Shown here piece after piece: positions 12,604 to 23,911 of a DNA stretch of 64,000 nt; the stretch's first letter is position 1, and every line of letters starts with the position of its first letter. The position numbers and the translations under genes were made by a program. The notes below the pieces were generated by a model. The model was given only the letters and a program-made list of their open reading frames with translations. It searched no databases and was not told the DNA's origin. The stretch comes from Adineta vaga (taxonomy: Eukaryota > Rotifera), in assembly GCA_021613535.1 (NCBI GenBank), contig CP075496.1, positions 12,772,001 to 12,836,000 on the forward strand, read 5' to 3'.

Positions 12604-13453
12604 TTGCAACAGGCTTTGAAAAGAAAAAGAATTTTTTTCCTTGTATTCTTCTTCTACGTTCAGAAAATATATTTCATTGCATTTGATCTCGTATTCTTGT
12701 GTTGTTTTTGTTCTTCGTATATGTACAAAAAAAAAAGAAACTTAATATATATATATATTGAAAAAACAAAAAGTCTTTCATATCTTTAATTAATAAGAAT
12801 CAAGCAGAAGTGAAATAAAATCCTTAATATGAACGTAATAAATGTATTTCGGACGCGATTAAGAACATGGAAAGTTAATCTTGTCAGTTTGATCTATTTG
12901 AAATGGATTTTATCCATCTGTTACATTATTAGAAAAGTCATGATATATGAAGAGCTTTGATCTGACTTAACTATTTGCTTTTTGAATATATACACGGAAA
13001 TGCACAGCGATGTTGATATTTTCAACATAGATAACATACGAAATTCCTGTCATACACCGTGCGATTCTTTTTTCCCTAACTTTATATTGTCAATAATATA
13101 CGTAAGATCATTTTAAAAGAATAAATTCTTTTTTTTTCTATTTTTTTCTCTTCTTCCTAATGTTAATATTTCCCTTTTTTTTCGACAAATCAACTAACAT
13201 ATATATGTATATAAATACCTGAAGTTTTCTAAACATTCAAATAACAATATACCCTTTGCAGGCAAATTTAACACTGTGCTCCGAGAGCCCAAGCAACGCA
13301 ATATAATATGTAAGTCTTTTTTCTTTCTCTCTTGTTCTCTATCCTTCTCTCTTATTTTAATGATTATAATATATTAGAAAAACTATTTTACATTTATTTC
13401 TAGTGTGCTAGTTCACATTGTATTTGAATATCATTAATAAAGCAAGCATTATT
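12604..13453. other. Spacer between the two insulin-like genes, with promoter of the second
   Basis: AT-rich, no credible ORF. It holds a TATA box at 13210-13217, then an acceptor-like CCTTTGCAG (13253-13260), a short GC-richer stretch (13261-13310) ending at a GTAAGT donor (about 13311) and an acceptor TTTCTAG (about 13403). This reads as a non-coding 5' exon and an intron in the second gene's 5' UTR. Confidence 0.5.
13210..13217 (+). promoter_or_regulatory. TATA box of insulin-like gene 2
   Basis: TATAAATA lies about 240 bases upstream of the insulin-like gene 2 start. The putative 5' UTR exon begins about 45-50 bases downstream, a little far from the usual 25-30, so the true start site is uncertain. 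Confidence 0.45.
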
Positions 13454-14065
13454 ATGAACACTTATATCCCATTATGCTTTGTAGCACTGGTTGCTGTTAT
13501 CCAAAGTATGCCCACCATCGACGATGATTTGATCAATCATAATACTAGTCATTTCAAAAATATCAGTAGTAATTATGATGACAATTCGAATTCTTTCATC
13601 GAAAAATTTATTCAAGTTGAACAGCAACATGAAAGTAAAGTGTTACGGCATCTTCATCATCTTATTGATGGTAAAACATATCATATAAAAGCAGCCGGTG
13701 TTTCTTATCGACAACGTTTACGTGATTATCAATGTGTTGTCGAATATGATGGTAAATTTCTAACTGAAAATAGTGTTATACAACTTCGAAAGAAACTTTA
13801 TCGTGTGGAAAACTGTTTACTAGAACGAGTCTTTCATGCATGTGGTCCAAACTTATTATTAATGTTAAATGTTGTTTGTCGAGTTGTTGAGCAACAACAA
13901 ACAACAACACCAAGAACAATTAGTTATCGACAAACAGTGCCAACATCAAAAGCTTTTATTCATCGAATATCTCCACGAGCCAATAAAACTCCACGAGTAA
14001 TCACAGAATCCTGTTGTGAAAATCTATGTACAATCTCGGAATTAACGAGATATTGCCATCGATAA
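13454..14065 (+). CDS. Insulin-like peptide precursor 2
   Basis: Second insulin-superfamily precursor, 203 residues in one coding exon from the Met at 13454, which begins a good signal peptide (MNTYIPLCFVALVAVIQS); an in-frame upstream alternative at 13418 would bury it. A long acidic propeptide follows. The B chain is HACGPNLLLMLNVVCRV with the standard 11-residue Cys spacing. The A chain is CCENLCTISELTRYC, canonical CC-3-C-8-C, sharing CTISEL with gene 1. A segment with two further Cys (YQC ... YRVENC) precedes the B chain and aligns with that of gene 1 (LTE, K-[WL]-[FY]-[KR]-V-E-[DN]-C-x-L-x-R). Convertase sites in the C peptide are weaker than in gene 1: single Arg (SPR, TPR) rather than RQRR. 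Insulin-like call is firm; receptor and role unknown. Confidence 0.87.
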   Translation: MNTYIPLCFVALVAVIQSMPTIDDDLINHNTSHFKNISSNYDDNSNSFIEKFIQVEQQHESKVLRHLHHLIDGKTYHIKAAGVSYRQRLRDYQCVVEYDGKFLTENSVIQLRKKLYRVENCLLERVFHACGPNLLLMLNVVCRVVEQQQTTTPRTISYRQTVPTSKAFIHRISPRANKTPRVITESCCENLCTISELTRYCHR

Positions 14066-15878
14066 AGACAAAGACACACACACACACACACTCATACATA
14101 TATATCTTTTGAACTAAGATGATTGTTGATCATTACATGTAACGCTTCGCTTAAAGGTCGCTGGGCGAATTGAATAAAAGAAGAAAAAAGAAAGAAACTA
14201 ACAAATATTGATTTAATAAAAATAATTGAAAACTATATAGAAAAAAATATCATAAAAATTTATAAATCAGTTCATTATTTTGTAAACATCGATCGAATGT
14301 CATGTATAGTTTAATGATGTTGATGATTAACTTTTATTTACTATTCATCATCAACAAAACTACAATTTATTTTTGTTAAGTATGTTGAATTTATTTAACT
14401 GAGGAACACTTTTCAACTATAACCTACTTGTTGTTGTCCAGTGAATTACTCAATGTTATTTTCAACCCCAACAATATATTAATTGATTATCGAAAGTGTT
14501 GAATGACTGTGTCGATGTGTGACTTGTTTAACAATATGACTAGAATATATATTGATGATTCAAAAGTGAACGAAGAAAGTTCGATGATCATATCTTGAAG
14601 CATTTTAGGAATAGAGTCATATCCGGATTGATATTACATACGCATTATAATCTAATGATAATTAATTTGAAGTTTTATGAAAGACTTGTGGTTTGATGTA
14701 TATAATTTCTCTGACGTATTTTCTCTTTATTATATATATATATATATGAGACATAGCTTAAAGTTTTGCTTTGAATATTTATTACGTCGGTGCTGAAAAA
14801 ATATTCTTAATAAAGAAAATCGAATTTCACTTTTAGGATAAATGTTTACTGCTCTATTTTTTATATGTTATTCATTGATTATTATCAACATAAAACGAAT
14901 AATTTAGAAATTTTCTCACAAATTAGAATGAGAAACGAATATTATCGTTACTTTTGTTTTTATTAATAAAACAAAGATATATTTAATAGAATTCTATAAA
15001 ATTTGCAAATCCACCTACCTAAAACTATTTCTTTTTCTTTCATTTCACTCATCTATAGGGATTGGAACACTTTTCCTAATGATATTTGAATAATATGTTT
15101 TTTTAACTAAATTCAATTTTAGTACGATGTTATTTATGTTTTAAACTATATAGGTTATGAGAAATGAAGAGAAAGTACAATTCTAGAACAACTATATGTC
15201 ATTTTAGTCATGAGGCGATAATGAATGAAGAATATGCCCATGAAGATTGAGTTTACAATAGCGAGTAAATCATCGACTTGGAAACGGCTATGAGTAGATA
15301 TTTGATCATTAAATTTATGTAATCAATTGTGTGCTCAATTACACTATTATTACGTTAGATTAATATCAATTCAAAATGCATTGAATTAAGATATTATATA
15401 TGATATATTTCTTCTAAATAGAATATTGAAATTTGAGAATCAAACATCGTAATGACACGTTCTACTGGCTGATCTGTAAAAAATGTCTACAAAAGTTTTC
15501 TATTTTTTTTTTTATTGTTGTTAATTGTTTTTCTTCCAGCTCATCTCTCGTGCATTGTGAACATTTCTTAAGAAAAACAAACAGATAAATGAAGAAAGAA
15601 AACAAACCAGGAAAACAGTACAATAAACCCAAATGAATGCAAAACACATAGAAGATAGAAAGCAGATATACAGGAAGTGAAATGAGAGTGTGACAAAAGA
15701 CGAAGAAAGAAAATTCACAGCGATGCTTGTATTGATTTTTTATCTCAAAATGATCTTTGATCGCCAAAACGCAGAATAACAAAATAGGATAAGTTCAAAA
15801 AGTTGAATTAACCAAATGAAAGGAGAAAAAATACATCATTCAAGGGAAACACATGATTGTATTTGTTTGTTTGTTTTT
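14066..15878. other. 1.8-kb convergent intergenic region
   Basis: It lies between the 3' ends of insulin-like gene 2 and VMP1. It begins with a CA repeat (about 14074-14090) and carries a (TA)n tract at about 14730-14748. AT-rich, with no credible ORF: the hydrophobic minus-strand frames at 15462-15782 have no start context and overlap the probable VMP1 3' UTR. Confidence 0.55.
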
Positions 15879-17261
15879 TTACATCAGTTTCAATCCTGTA
15901 CGTGTTCGTTTATAATAACGTTGTGCTAAAGAATTAATAATTGATGCAACAAAATACAGAATCATTCCAGCAACAAAAAAATTAAATAATCGAGTCAATA
16001 AAGATATTTTCTGCACATGACCAGCAAGATTTTCACCTGGTTTTCGATGCATTTTACCTTTTTGTTCATGTAACCAATCTTTAAATGGTGTCTGTAATAA
16101 TCGACCATAATGTGGAATATGTTTCATCCAACGAATAATTCGTTCAACATGATGTTCACTAAATAGAAAGATAATAAATACTGTTTGAATGCTCATTTTA
16201 ATCAAAGCTTTGCCAATAATTGTTGCAAAAAAAAATGTCCAAAATGAAATAAGAAAATAGCCACATGTAATGCCAGCTAAATCGAATAATGGATTTGGAA
16301 TGCTTGCACATAAAAGTATGCCTAAAAATCCGATTCGTTTGATTAAACGATAGATTAAATAACGAATACGTTCGAATAAAGTTAAATTTTTTACATTATG
16401 TGTTTCATCGGTTCTTAATAATTGTTCGAAATCAATTAATTCTTCATCATCATCAATATCTGTATTGCCTAAACGAGCAGCACGTGCCATAAAATAAGGT
16501 GGTAATTCACCAAAAGCTGTACCTAAACCCCAACAGAACGCTTCTAATTTAACTTTCCATAGAATTTTCCAAAACGATATTGGTCCTGTTTCTAATAGAT
16601 CAGTTAATATTGTTTCATTTGTATTCATTGACATTCGTGCCGTTGTTGTTGTACTAACACTTGATGGACAAACAATTTCATTTGGATAAGGTGGACGAGG
16701 AAATTTTATTGTTCCACATTCATAAGCTGCTAAGGTAACTTGAGCTATAAATGGACCAAGATAGAGAAGAAATGTATGTAAACCTGTTCCAAGACCGACA
16801 GATGATGCAATACCCAGACCAAACCAATATAATGCAGATAAAAGTAAACTTTCTACGAGTGCAATACTATTTTGATGTGAACCTTCGATATTATAAATCA
16901 GTAGGAAAGAGAGAAAGAATACAATTGATAGAGATAATGTTTTTTTATAGGATATTAAACGTTTGAAACTTAGATGAATAAGATAGATTAATTCGAGAAT
17001 ACAATAATGTATTGTACGTATAGGTTGTCTCCATAGAACGATCTTCGCTGTTTCATGACGTATCATTGCTTTTTGAGACTTCTTTTGAGGTTTGCTTTGC
17101 TCTTTCGTTTGAAGTTTTTCTGATGATGAATTTGATTTTCTAAATAATGAAAAAGATAAATGACGATTTTCGAGAAAAAAAAGCAATCTTTACAAATTTG
17201 AACTTATAGAAGATTTCTCTCGCTTTCCTTTTCGCTGACGATTTGATGATGACGAAGCCAT
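15879..17261 (-). CDS. VMP1: Vacuole membrane protein 1 (VMP1)
   Basis: Multi-pass ER membrane protein with a DedA/VTT domain; the family scramblases lipids and is needed for autophagosome formation and lipid export. Exon 1 (17194-17261, MASSSSNRQRKGKREK) joins across a 54-base intron to exon 2 (15879-17139), 442 residues in frame (checked), close to the 406 of human VMP1. Diagnostic stretches are nearly identical to human: SSVGLGTGLHTFLLYLGP, AFGELPPYFMARAARL, ASIPNPLFDLAGITCGYF. After the TLAAYEC motif comes FPRPPYPNEIVCP, also as in human. The N terminus keeps the IVLWRQP motif. The start was chosen because it is the only upstream Met whose exon splices in frame. It is divergent from the LURP-one-like gene. 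Confidence 0.96.
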
Positions 17262-17849
17262 TATTGGATGAGGTTCAAGACCTGCTTTGAAATTCATTCA
17301 TAAGGAACTATTTTTTTAAACAAAACTTATCATTTAACATTTCATTTATATCAAATCTATTAAGATAAAACAAATAATGCAAATCAAAAATGACACGTCT
17401 TCTTTTTCCCGTAAGACAAATTCGATTTAATGGACAGATAGAAATGTAAATAGCCAACTATTTTTTTTCGACAACAAACAATTTTCTGTATGGTTAATTG
17501 AATTCACCAATAAGATGTTCGATAGATATAATTTCGAAAAAAAAATTTTAGTTGATTTTTTTCAAGATATTTGAAATAAAATGAATCGTTTCAAAAACGA
17601 ATAATAAAATAGTCTTTGTTTGAAATATTCTCTATTGACATCTATCGATGAATAACAATGAAATAGTCGAGATGTCATAAATCATACATAGAATAGAATT
17701 ACTCATCAGCATTCTTCATTTTTTTTTATCTATTCATCAACGTCAGATTTCGTCTATGTCTACTACACCCAAAAAGATCCGAGCAATGATGCATAACGAA
17801 TGTTTTCGAAATCAATCGATTCATTCTAAACATAGAAACAGTATTAAAA
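17262..17849. other. Divergent spacer between VMP1 and the LURP-one-like gene
   Basis: 588 AT-rich bases that must carry both promoters. A minus-strand frame at 17726-17974 overlaps the true plus-strand exon and is its shadow. I see no repeat or RNA gene. Confidence 0.5.
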
Positions 17850-18378
17850 ATGTCCATGAAATTTTCCATCAATACCGAAGATTTTTCATCACGATTTATC
17901 GTACTCGATAATGAAAGTTTAGAACGATATTCAGTTAAAAATGAAATGGATTCTGTGATGAGAAAACTTACCATATATGATTTAGGTAAATTATGTTTTT
18001 TGTTTTGACTTTCTTATAATTGGTTTTTTCATTCTAGCGGATAATGTTGTTTGTACAGTTGAAAAGAAATTTTTTACTCTACGACCAACATATGTGGTCT
18101 ATAATAGACATAATCAATTAGTTATTAATATACGTAAGAAATTGAATTTATTACGTCCAGTATTTACAATAACATCGGAACTTGATGAAGTCAAATTTCA
18201 TACAATTGGAGATTATTTTGGTGAAAATTTTTCTATTACAAGTAAAGATGAACAAGAAATTATTGCGAAAGTCGTACGTAAAAATGGCTATAAAATTGAA
18301 ATAATCGATTCGGAACATGATGTTCCTGCTTTGATTGCTATTGTCATCATAATACATCTATGTTGTCAATTACACTAA
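17850..18378 (+). CDS. LURP-one-related (YxjI/tubby-like) domain protein
   Basis: Small soluble protein, 158 residues from exons 17850-17985 and 18038-18378 (in-frame join, checked). The whole length is one LOR domain, the tubby/scramblase-like beta-barrel fold. Typical features in order: SRFIVLDNE, RKLTIYDLADN, VEKKFFTLRPTYVVYN, NIRKKLNLLRPVFTI, GDYFGENFSI, KVVRKNGYKIEI, and a C-terminal hydrophobic helix VPALIAIVIIIH. The LOR family is common in bacteria, fungi and plants; in animals its biochemical role is unclear. It ends 64 bases before the STAMBP start on the same strand, with AATAAA at 18384 and two acceptor-like AGs in between. That suggests one transcription unit resolved by trans-splicing. 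Confidence 0.8.
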
Positions 18379-18442
18379 AGATGAATAAAGATTTGAAATT
18401 TTTTTAAAAATTTTTCAGCTTCTTTTCTTTTCTAGATAGAAT
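18379..18442 (+). promoter_or_regulatory. Candidate polyadenylation and trans-splice region in a two-gene unit
   Basis: 64 bases between two same-strand stop and start codons. It holds AATAAA (18384-18389), a T-rich tract, and two acceptors (TTTTTCAG, then TTCTTTTCTTTTCTAG) 8 bases before ATG. This is the arrangement seen where a spliced leader is added to a downstream cistron. Inference, no transcript seen. Confidence 0.5.
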
Positions 18443-20240
18443 ATGTCACTTTCAGAAGAATCAATTAAGTATGGACGAGATTATGTTCAATCTTTACTTG
18501 AAAATCAATGTCGAATTCCGATTCGTTCGACAACACCAATTAGTTTTTATTATAAAACATCCGATAATTTAATTGATGAAGCTGATCATTATTATCGAAA
18601 TCAATTAATTGAACAAAGTTTTATTCTTTATTCACGATATATAACGTATGTCAAGGAAATTTGATTCATTTAAACATATGAAAGATTTTTTCTAGATTAT
18701 TTGTTGAAGATCTTAAATTACTACATCCGAGTTTTGCAACTGTTTCAGTCAATGATCGTGAACATATCAAAGATGTACGAGATTAATTTATTGTTTTTCT
18801 TTGTAAATAATATGTCTTTTCGTAGATTATTCGATCAAAAGCATTTCCACGTGCAGAAGAATTAAAAGCTAAATTACAGGATAAGTATGCACGAGACCAT
18901 GACGCTACATTGGTATGCATAGAGAAGCTAGATTTTATTAGTAAGAATTATTTTGTATTTAGAAAGCAATGCAAGAAGAAGAGAACGCGAAAATTTTGGC
19001 AGCAGCAGTGAATAGACCACCGACGAAGTAGAAAATACTGCAATTAATTAATCATCGAACTCGTTTTGTTTTCTAGTATTCATAAAGAAAATAAAGATGC
19101 ATTTCAACAACTCAGAACGAACTTTACCCCTACACCACCGGCACATGTGGCTCTATTTACCGTTCCAACAACAGATAATGCTTTATTACAAAATAGCAAA
19201 GAGCCCATAAAGTAATTCATCTTTTAATAATTCAATTCTTTCACTTAATATTATTAATTTAGACCTGCTTATGATCGTACACAAAAGCCAATATTAGGTT
19301 TGTTGATTTTATATTTATGTTCATCGATTTCTTCTATTGATCTTTTTCAAAACTAGCTTCAACAAACTCAAGTATGCCAATATTTCGTCGTATTGCAGTA
19401 CCTAATGACATTACACCAAAATTTCTTCAAGTTGCACAACGAAATACAGGTTTAGATCGATGATGTTCTATGAACTTTTTCTTTTGACTTTATTATTCAT
19501 AGAACGAAAAATTGAAACGTGTGGTATTCTTGCCGGTAGCAAGGTTTGTTATTTACACAAATAACTCTTCTCTTCATTCGTTTGATTCGACTTTCAGAAA
19601 GATAATCAATATGTCATAACTCATATTGTTGTACCAAAACAAAACGGTGGACCAGGTAACAACACAATCTTATTCAATTAAATATCTGTATCTTTAAATA
19701 TTTCCTCGATTAGATTCCTGTGATACGGAAAAAGAAGAAGAAATGGTAGAATATATCGCTAGCAATGATTTAATTACACTTGGTTGGATTCATGTATGTT
19801 CAATTCAAATTTCTTTATTTCATTTATTTCATTCCATTCTCTTTTAGACACATCCAACACAGACAGTTTTTCTATCGAGTGTTGATCTTCATACACATTT
19901 ACCATATCAAATGTTAATGCAAGAAGCCATTGCTATTGTTATTAGTCCAAAATATAATGAGTAAAATCTTTTGATTGAATAAACTTTTATTAATGATTTT
20001 ATATGGTTCTAGAACTGCAATATTTTCTCTTACATCAGATACAGGTATTCCGGTGCTTTCAACTTGTAAAAAAACCGGTTTTCATGAACATATTAATAAT
20101 CCTCCGTTATTTGTGGTAAGAATTTCATTGAAGTTCAAATGGATCATAGTTCTGCTTTTGTTTTTGTTTTGTTTTAGCCTGCATCTCATACAATATATGA
20201 TCCAGGTCTTCAATGTAAAATAATTGATCTACGAAATTAA
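18443..20240 (+). CDS. STAMBP: STAM-binding protein / AMSH deubiquitinase
   Basis: Zinc-dependent JAMM/MPN+ deubiquitinase that trims Lys63-linked ubiquitin at endosomes, working with STAM and ESCRT. The N-terminal third is the USP8/AMSH-type helical (MIT-like) domain ([24 protein letters not shown], from about 18560), followed by a charged helix ([13 protein letters not shown]). The catalytic domain starts near 19370 ([20 protein letters not shown]), contains ETCGILAGS, and has an intact JAMM motif: [14 protein letters not shown] (H-x-H-x7-S-x2-D). It is followed by [20 protein letters not shown] and ends [21 protein letters not shown]-like, as in AMSH. About nine small exons. The zinc-binding Cys and His of AMSH-type inserts (CKKTGFHEH) are present. 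Second gene of a probable two-gene unit. Confidence 0.93.
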
Positions 20241-20500
20241 TCAAATGACAAAGATTGAGAATGAAGATATGTGATTTATGTGAATTCTAAATAAGAGACA
20301 AAAGCAATTTAGCCTTCTGCTAATCTATTTTCTTTTCTATAGTTGAATATAAATATATAGATTGAATGACATCCATTTCGATTATTGTATTTTCTATTTT
20401 GTTAAACAGAATCTAATGATTAAAAAAAGTGAAATAAATTCTCAAAAAAAGATATTTTATTCTGAAAACTTCTAGATTTTTATCAACAAAAAAAAGAACT

Positions 20501-23500
20501 ATGGTTCGTTGTTCATTGAAACGTGCAATTAAAACAATAAGTTTCTGTTTGATTCTAATAATTTTCTATCTATTCTCTTCTAATCAATCAGATAAAACTC
20601 AAACTTTTGTTCAAGAAAAATCCTTAACGATTGTTATTCTTTCATTAACACGTTCGAAAACAATTCAACGAACTATTTTATTTCTAAATGAACTTCGACT
20701 AACTTACATTGAATATCGACGAATTGATGAAAATTTCTATGAAAATTTAAAAACCAATCTTCCAATATTAATTATTCTCAATTATTCACCAGATAAAAGC
20801 TTCTATTCATTTATTGAACAATATCAAATAAAACTATTGATATTACTCAATGAAAAATGTCGCGATTCTATGATTATTCCTTATTCCGAGATGCTATTTG
20901 AGAATGTTACATATCCAACTATAGATTTCAATCGGAATGATTTAAAACCAGTGATTCATACAACGATCAGTCCATTTCGAATTGTACAATCAAATAGAAT
21001 TATAAAACTTTTACGATTTGAAAATATTTTACCTTATTTTCATCATCAATACAATGAACGGAATAATAAATGTTTTGCATATCCAATAATTAATAATGAT
21101 TTAATCAATACAATTGTTTACATTCAGAAAAAACCATCATTTGAAAAACTTCATCTCATATTTGAATTGAACAATAAACATATCTATGTATCGGAATGTT
21201 TGTTTCATTATTGGTTTATTTGGCCATTAATGATGGATATTCTTCGATATTTAACTTCAAATGTATATGATTATCATGGATTAAAACGTTATATTCAAAT
21301 TGATATTGATGATATATTCCTAGGTGATAAATCTCATGGAAATTTTCTATCTGAAGATATTGATGCATTGATTCAATCTCAGTTATTTATTCAAAAATAT
21401 ATTGAAAATTTTCGTTATCGATTGGGATATTCGGGATATTATTATTCGAATTGGACGAATGAAGGAAATCGTTTATTAATGCGTAAATATTTTCTTTTGA
21501 CAAATAATTTTTAACATTTGAAGACATTTTTTTTCTAGAAGAAAAAGATCGATTTATTTGGTTTCATCATACATGGAAACATGATAAATTAACAAATATC
21601 AGTGATAAAATTTCATTGATCAATTCTACGAATACAAATCTTGCTTTTGCAAAAGTAAATACTTTTCAACAACTAATCTTTCAAACGTTGTGAAGATGAA
21701 AGAAATAATGATGAATATTGTTTTTCTTTTCGAAGAAATATAAATTACCATTGGATGTCAATTATGCTGTTGCGCCACATCATACAGGTATCTATCCAAT
21801 TAATGAGATTGTTTACAATGTTTGGCAACAAATAATGAATTTTAATGTGACAAGTACAGAGAATTATCCATATCATTACCAATTAGCAGCGAATCGTCGT
21901 GGATTTAAATATCAAGGTCTTTCTGTAAGATTTGATTCATTTTGAAGGATGAAAATTTTAAATGAAAGAATCGATTGAAGGTATTACCTCGACAATCATG
22001 TGCATTGTATACAACAACACGAAATTATACGACATATCCAAATGGTAGTCATCGTTTAGAACAATATTTAATGGGTGGAAGATTATTTCGAACGATTTTA
22101 ATCAATCCCGTAATTGATACAGATCGTCTTAATAAAAATCAATTGAAAATCTGTTTTTAGATTTCGATATTTATGTCGCATAATGTAAATTATGGTCATG
22201 ATCGTTTGGGTAATTATGTTTTTTCGAAACTTATTTATTTGATTTCAAAATGGACACGAATTCAATTTTCTCATGATCTATCAACATCTGCATTAGCTGA
22301 AAAGTATTTTCAAGAATTTTATCCTCAAGAACAAATGCCGATATTTACAGTAGATTGAAACAAAATTTCATTTGAAATTGAATCAAATCAATATTATTTA
22401 GAATCCATGTGTTGATCAAATATTAATGAGTCTTTGGAATGGAAATCGTTCCATGTGTAATACTTTTCCACAATTTATCATTATTGGTCCACAGAAAACA
22501 GGTTTTAAAACAACAAAATATATCATTGTCTTTACATCTTCGAATGAAAATTTTCGTTTGATTAGGTACAACAGCTTTGCATGCAATGCTTTCTCAACAT
22601 TCCGATTTGCGTTCATCACGAAAAAGTTCGAGTACTTATGAAGAATTACAATTTTTCAGTAATGATACAATCTATCTCAAAGGAATTAATTGGTAACTAA
22701 TCAAACTAAATAAGACCAATCTTTTATAAGTAATTATTTTCTTTTTAGGTATTTAAACCAATTTGATTCAGAAGAAACATCCATTAATTTCGAAAAATCT
22801 GCGACATATTTCGATTCACTTATATCGGTCCAACGTATAAAAGCATTACTACCCAATATACGTTTAATTATCATGTTAACGGAACCTGGCAATCGTGCTT
22901 ATTCACGATATCAAGTAAGATGGCAACAACAGACAAGGTTTTTTTTATATATCGAAATCAATTAATTACATATGGAATTTTTGAGGCGATGTCAAACAAT
23001 AGTTTTCTTTGTTGTAGACTGATTTATGAAGGTCAAGGTTATTTTGTCAGACAAGTGATAACTTTGTCTTGAGGACAAATTCTTTCAGCAAATGAGAAGA
23101 TCATAGTGGAGTCTAGTACTTTCTAATAATAGATAGAAAACTTGAGGGAAGAAATGTTTAACTATCTGGTCAACATCTGTCTTAACCTTCGGATCCTTTT
23201 TTTTTATTATAATTAACTTGTATCTGACAGTTATTTATCATTGAATAATCTATGAAAACAAATAGATAAATTCATGTTGTTTCTTCTTTTTCTAGCATGA
23301 AATTGCACGAAGAAATTCAACGAAAGATTTCGATTATCTAATGAGAACAAATCATAATAAAAATTCGTATGATTTTCATTTGAAACAACGTTGTCTTCAA
23401 CCAGGTCATTATGCTGAACATATTCATAATTGGTTAAAATATTTTTCATCAAAACAAGTAATTCTTCATTTTTTTATTCGGATTTAATTTTTATAGGAAA

Positions 23501-23889
23501 TTTTCATAGATTTATATTATTGATGGTGAAAAATTTCGTCATGATCCTCGTTCAATTCTCACTGATATTGAAGTATCATTTCTTCAACTTAAGAATCCTC
23601 GAAAAGCTTCGCAATTAGTCAGGTGATTTTCTTTGTTTAATGCCGAATAAAATCTAATGTTTGTTTATTTCGTAGATATAATAAGAAAAAAGCTTTTTTT
23701 TGTCCAATCACTAGTGAACATCGTTTTCGATGTCTTGGAAATAGTAAAGGTCGTCAATATAAACCCATGTCATTCATATCACGTGAATATTTAACAAATT
23801 ATTATTTATCTCATAATGAAAATTTAATTAAACTTCTCAAATCTTATAACTATTCTTTACCATCATGGTTGTCAAATAATTCTCAATGA
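20501..23889 (+). CDS. NDST: Heparan sulfate N-deacetylase/N-sulfotransferase
   Basis: Bifunctional Golgi enzyme that removes acetyl groups from GlcNAc in heparan sulfate and adds N-sulfate from PAPS. Type II topology: Arg/Lys-rich start then a membrane anchor (TISFCLILIIFYLFSS). The deacetylase half includes KRYIQIDIDDIFLG, YAVAPHHTGIYPINEI, and VLPRQSCALYTTT. The sulfotransferase half starts near 22400 with FPQFIIIGPQKTGTTAL; this PAPS-binding motif is split by an intron (22503-22566). It continues FEKSATYFDS and ends with CLGNSKGRQYKPM. All family landmarks of human NDSTs occur in the same order. One intron (22915-23296, about 380 bases) is unusually long for this window. The stop is only 22 bases from the next start codon (NDUFAF3). 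Confidence 0.93.
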
Positions 23890-23911
23890 AATATTTTTTT
23901 GTTTCTTTCAG
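23890..23911 (+). promoter_or_regulatory. 22-base intercistronic trans-splice acceptor candidate
   Basis: Between the NDST stop and the NDUFAF3 ATG there are only 22 bases: a short A/T stretch, then TTTTTTTGTTTCTTTCAG directly against ATG. There is no room for a separate promoter or polyadenylation region. A 3' splice site touching the start codon fits spliced-leader addition. Confidence 0.6.

Noticed and set aside
15462-15782. Hydrophobic minus-strand ORF of 106 codons downstream of VMP1
   Set aside because: No splice logic or start context, composition of T-rich non-coding DNA, and position in the probable VMP1 3' UTR.
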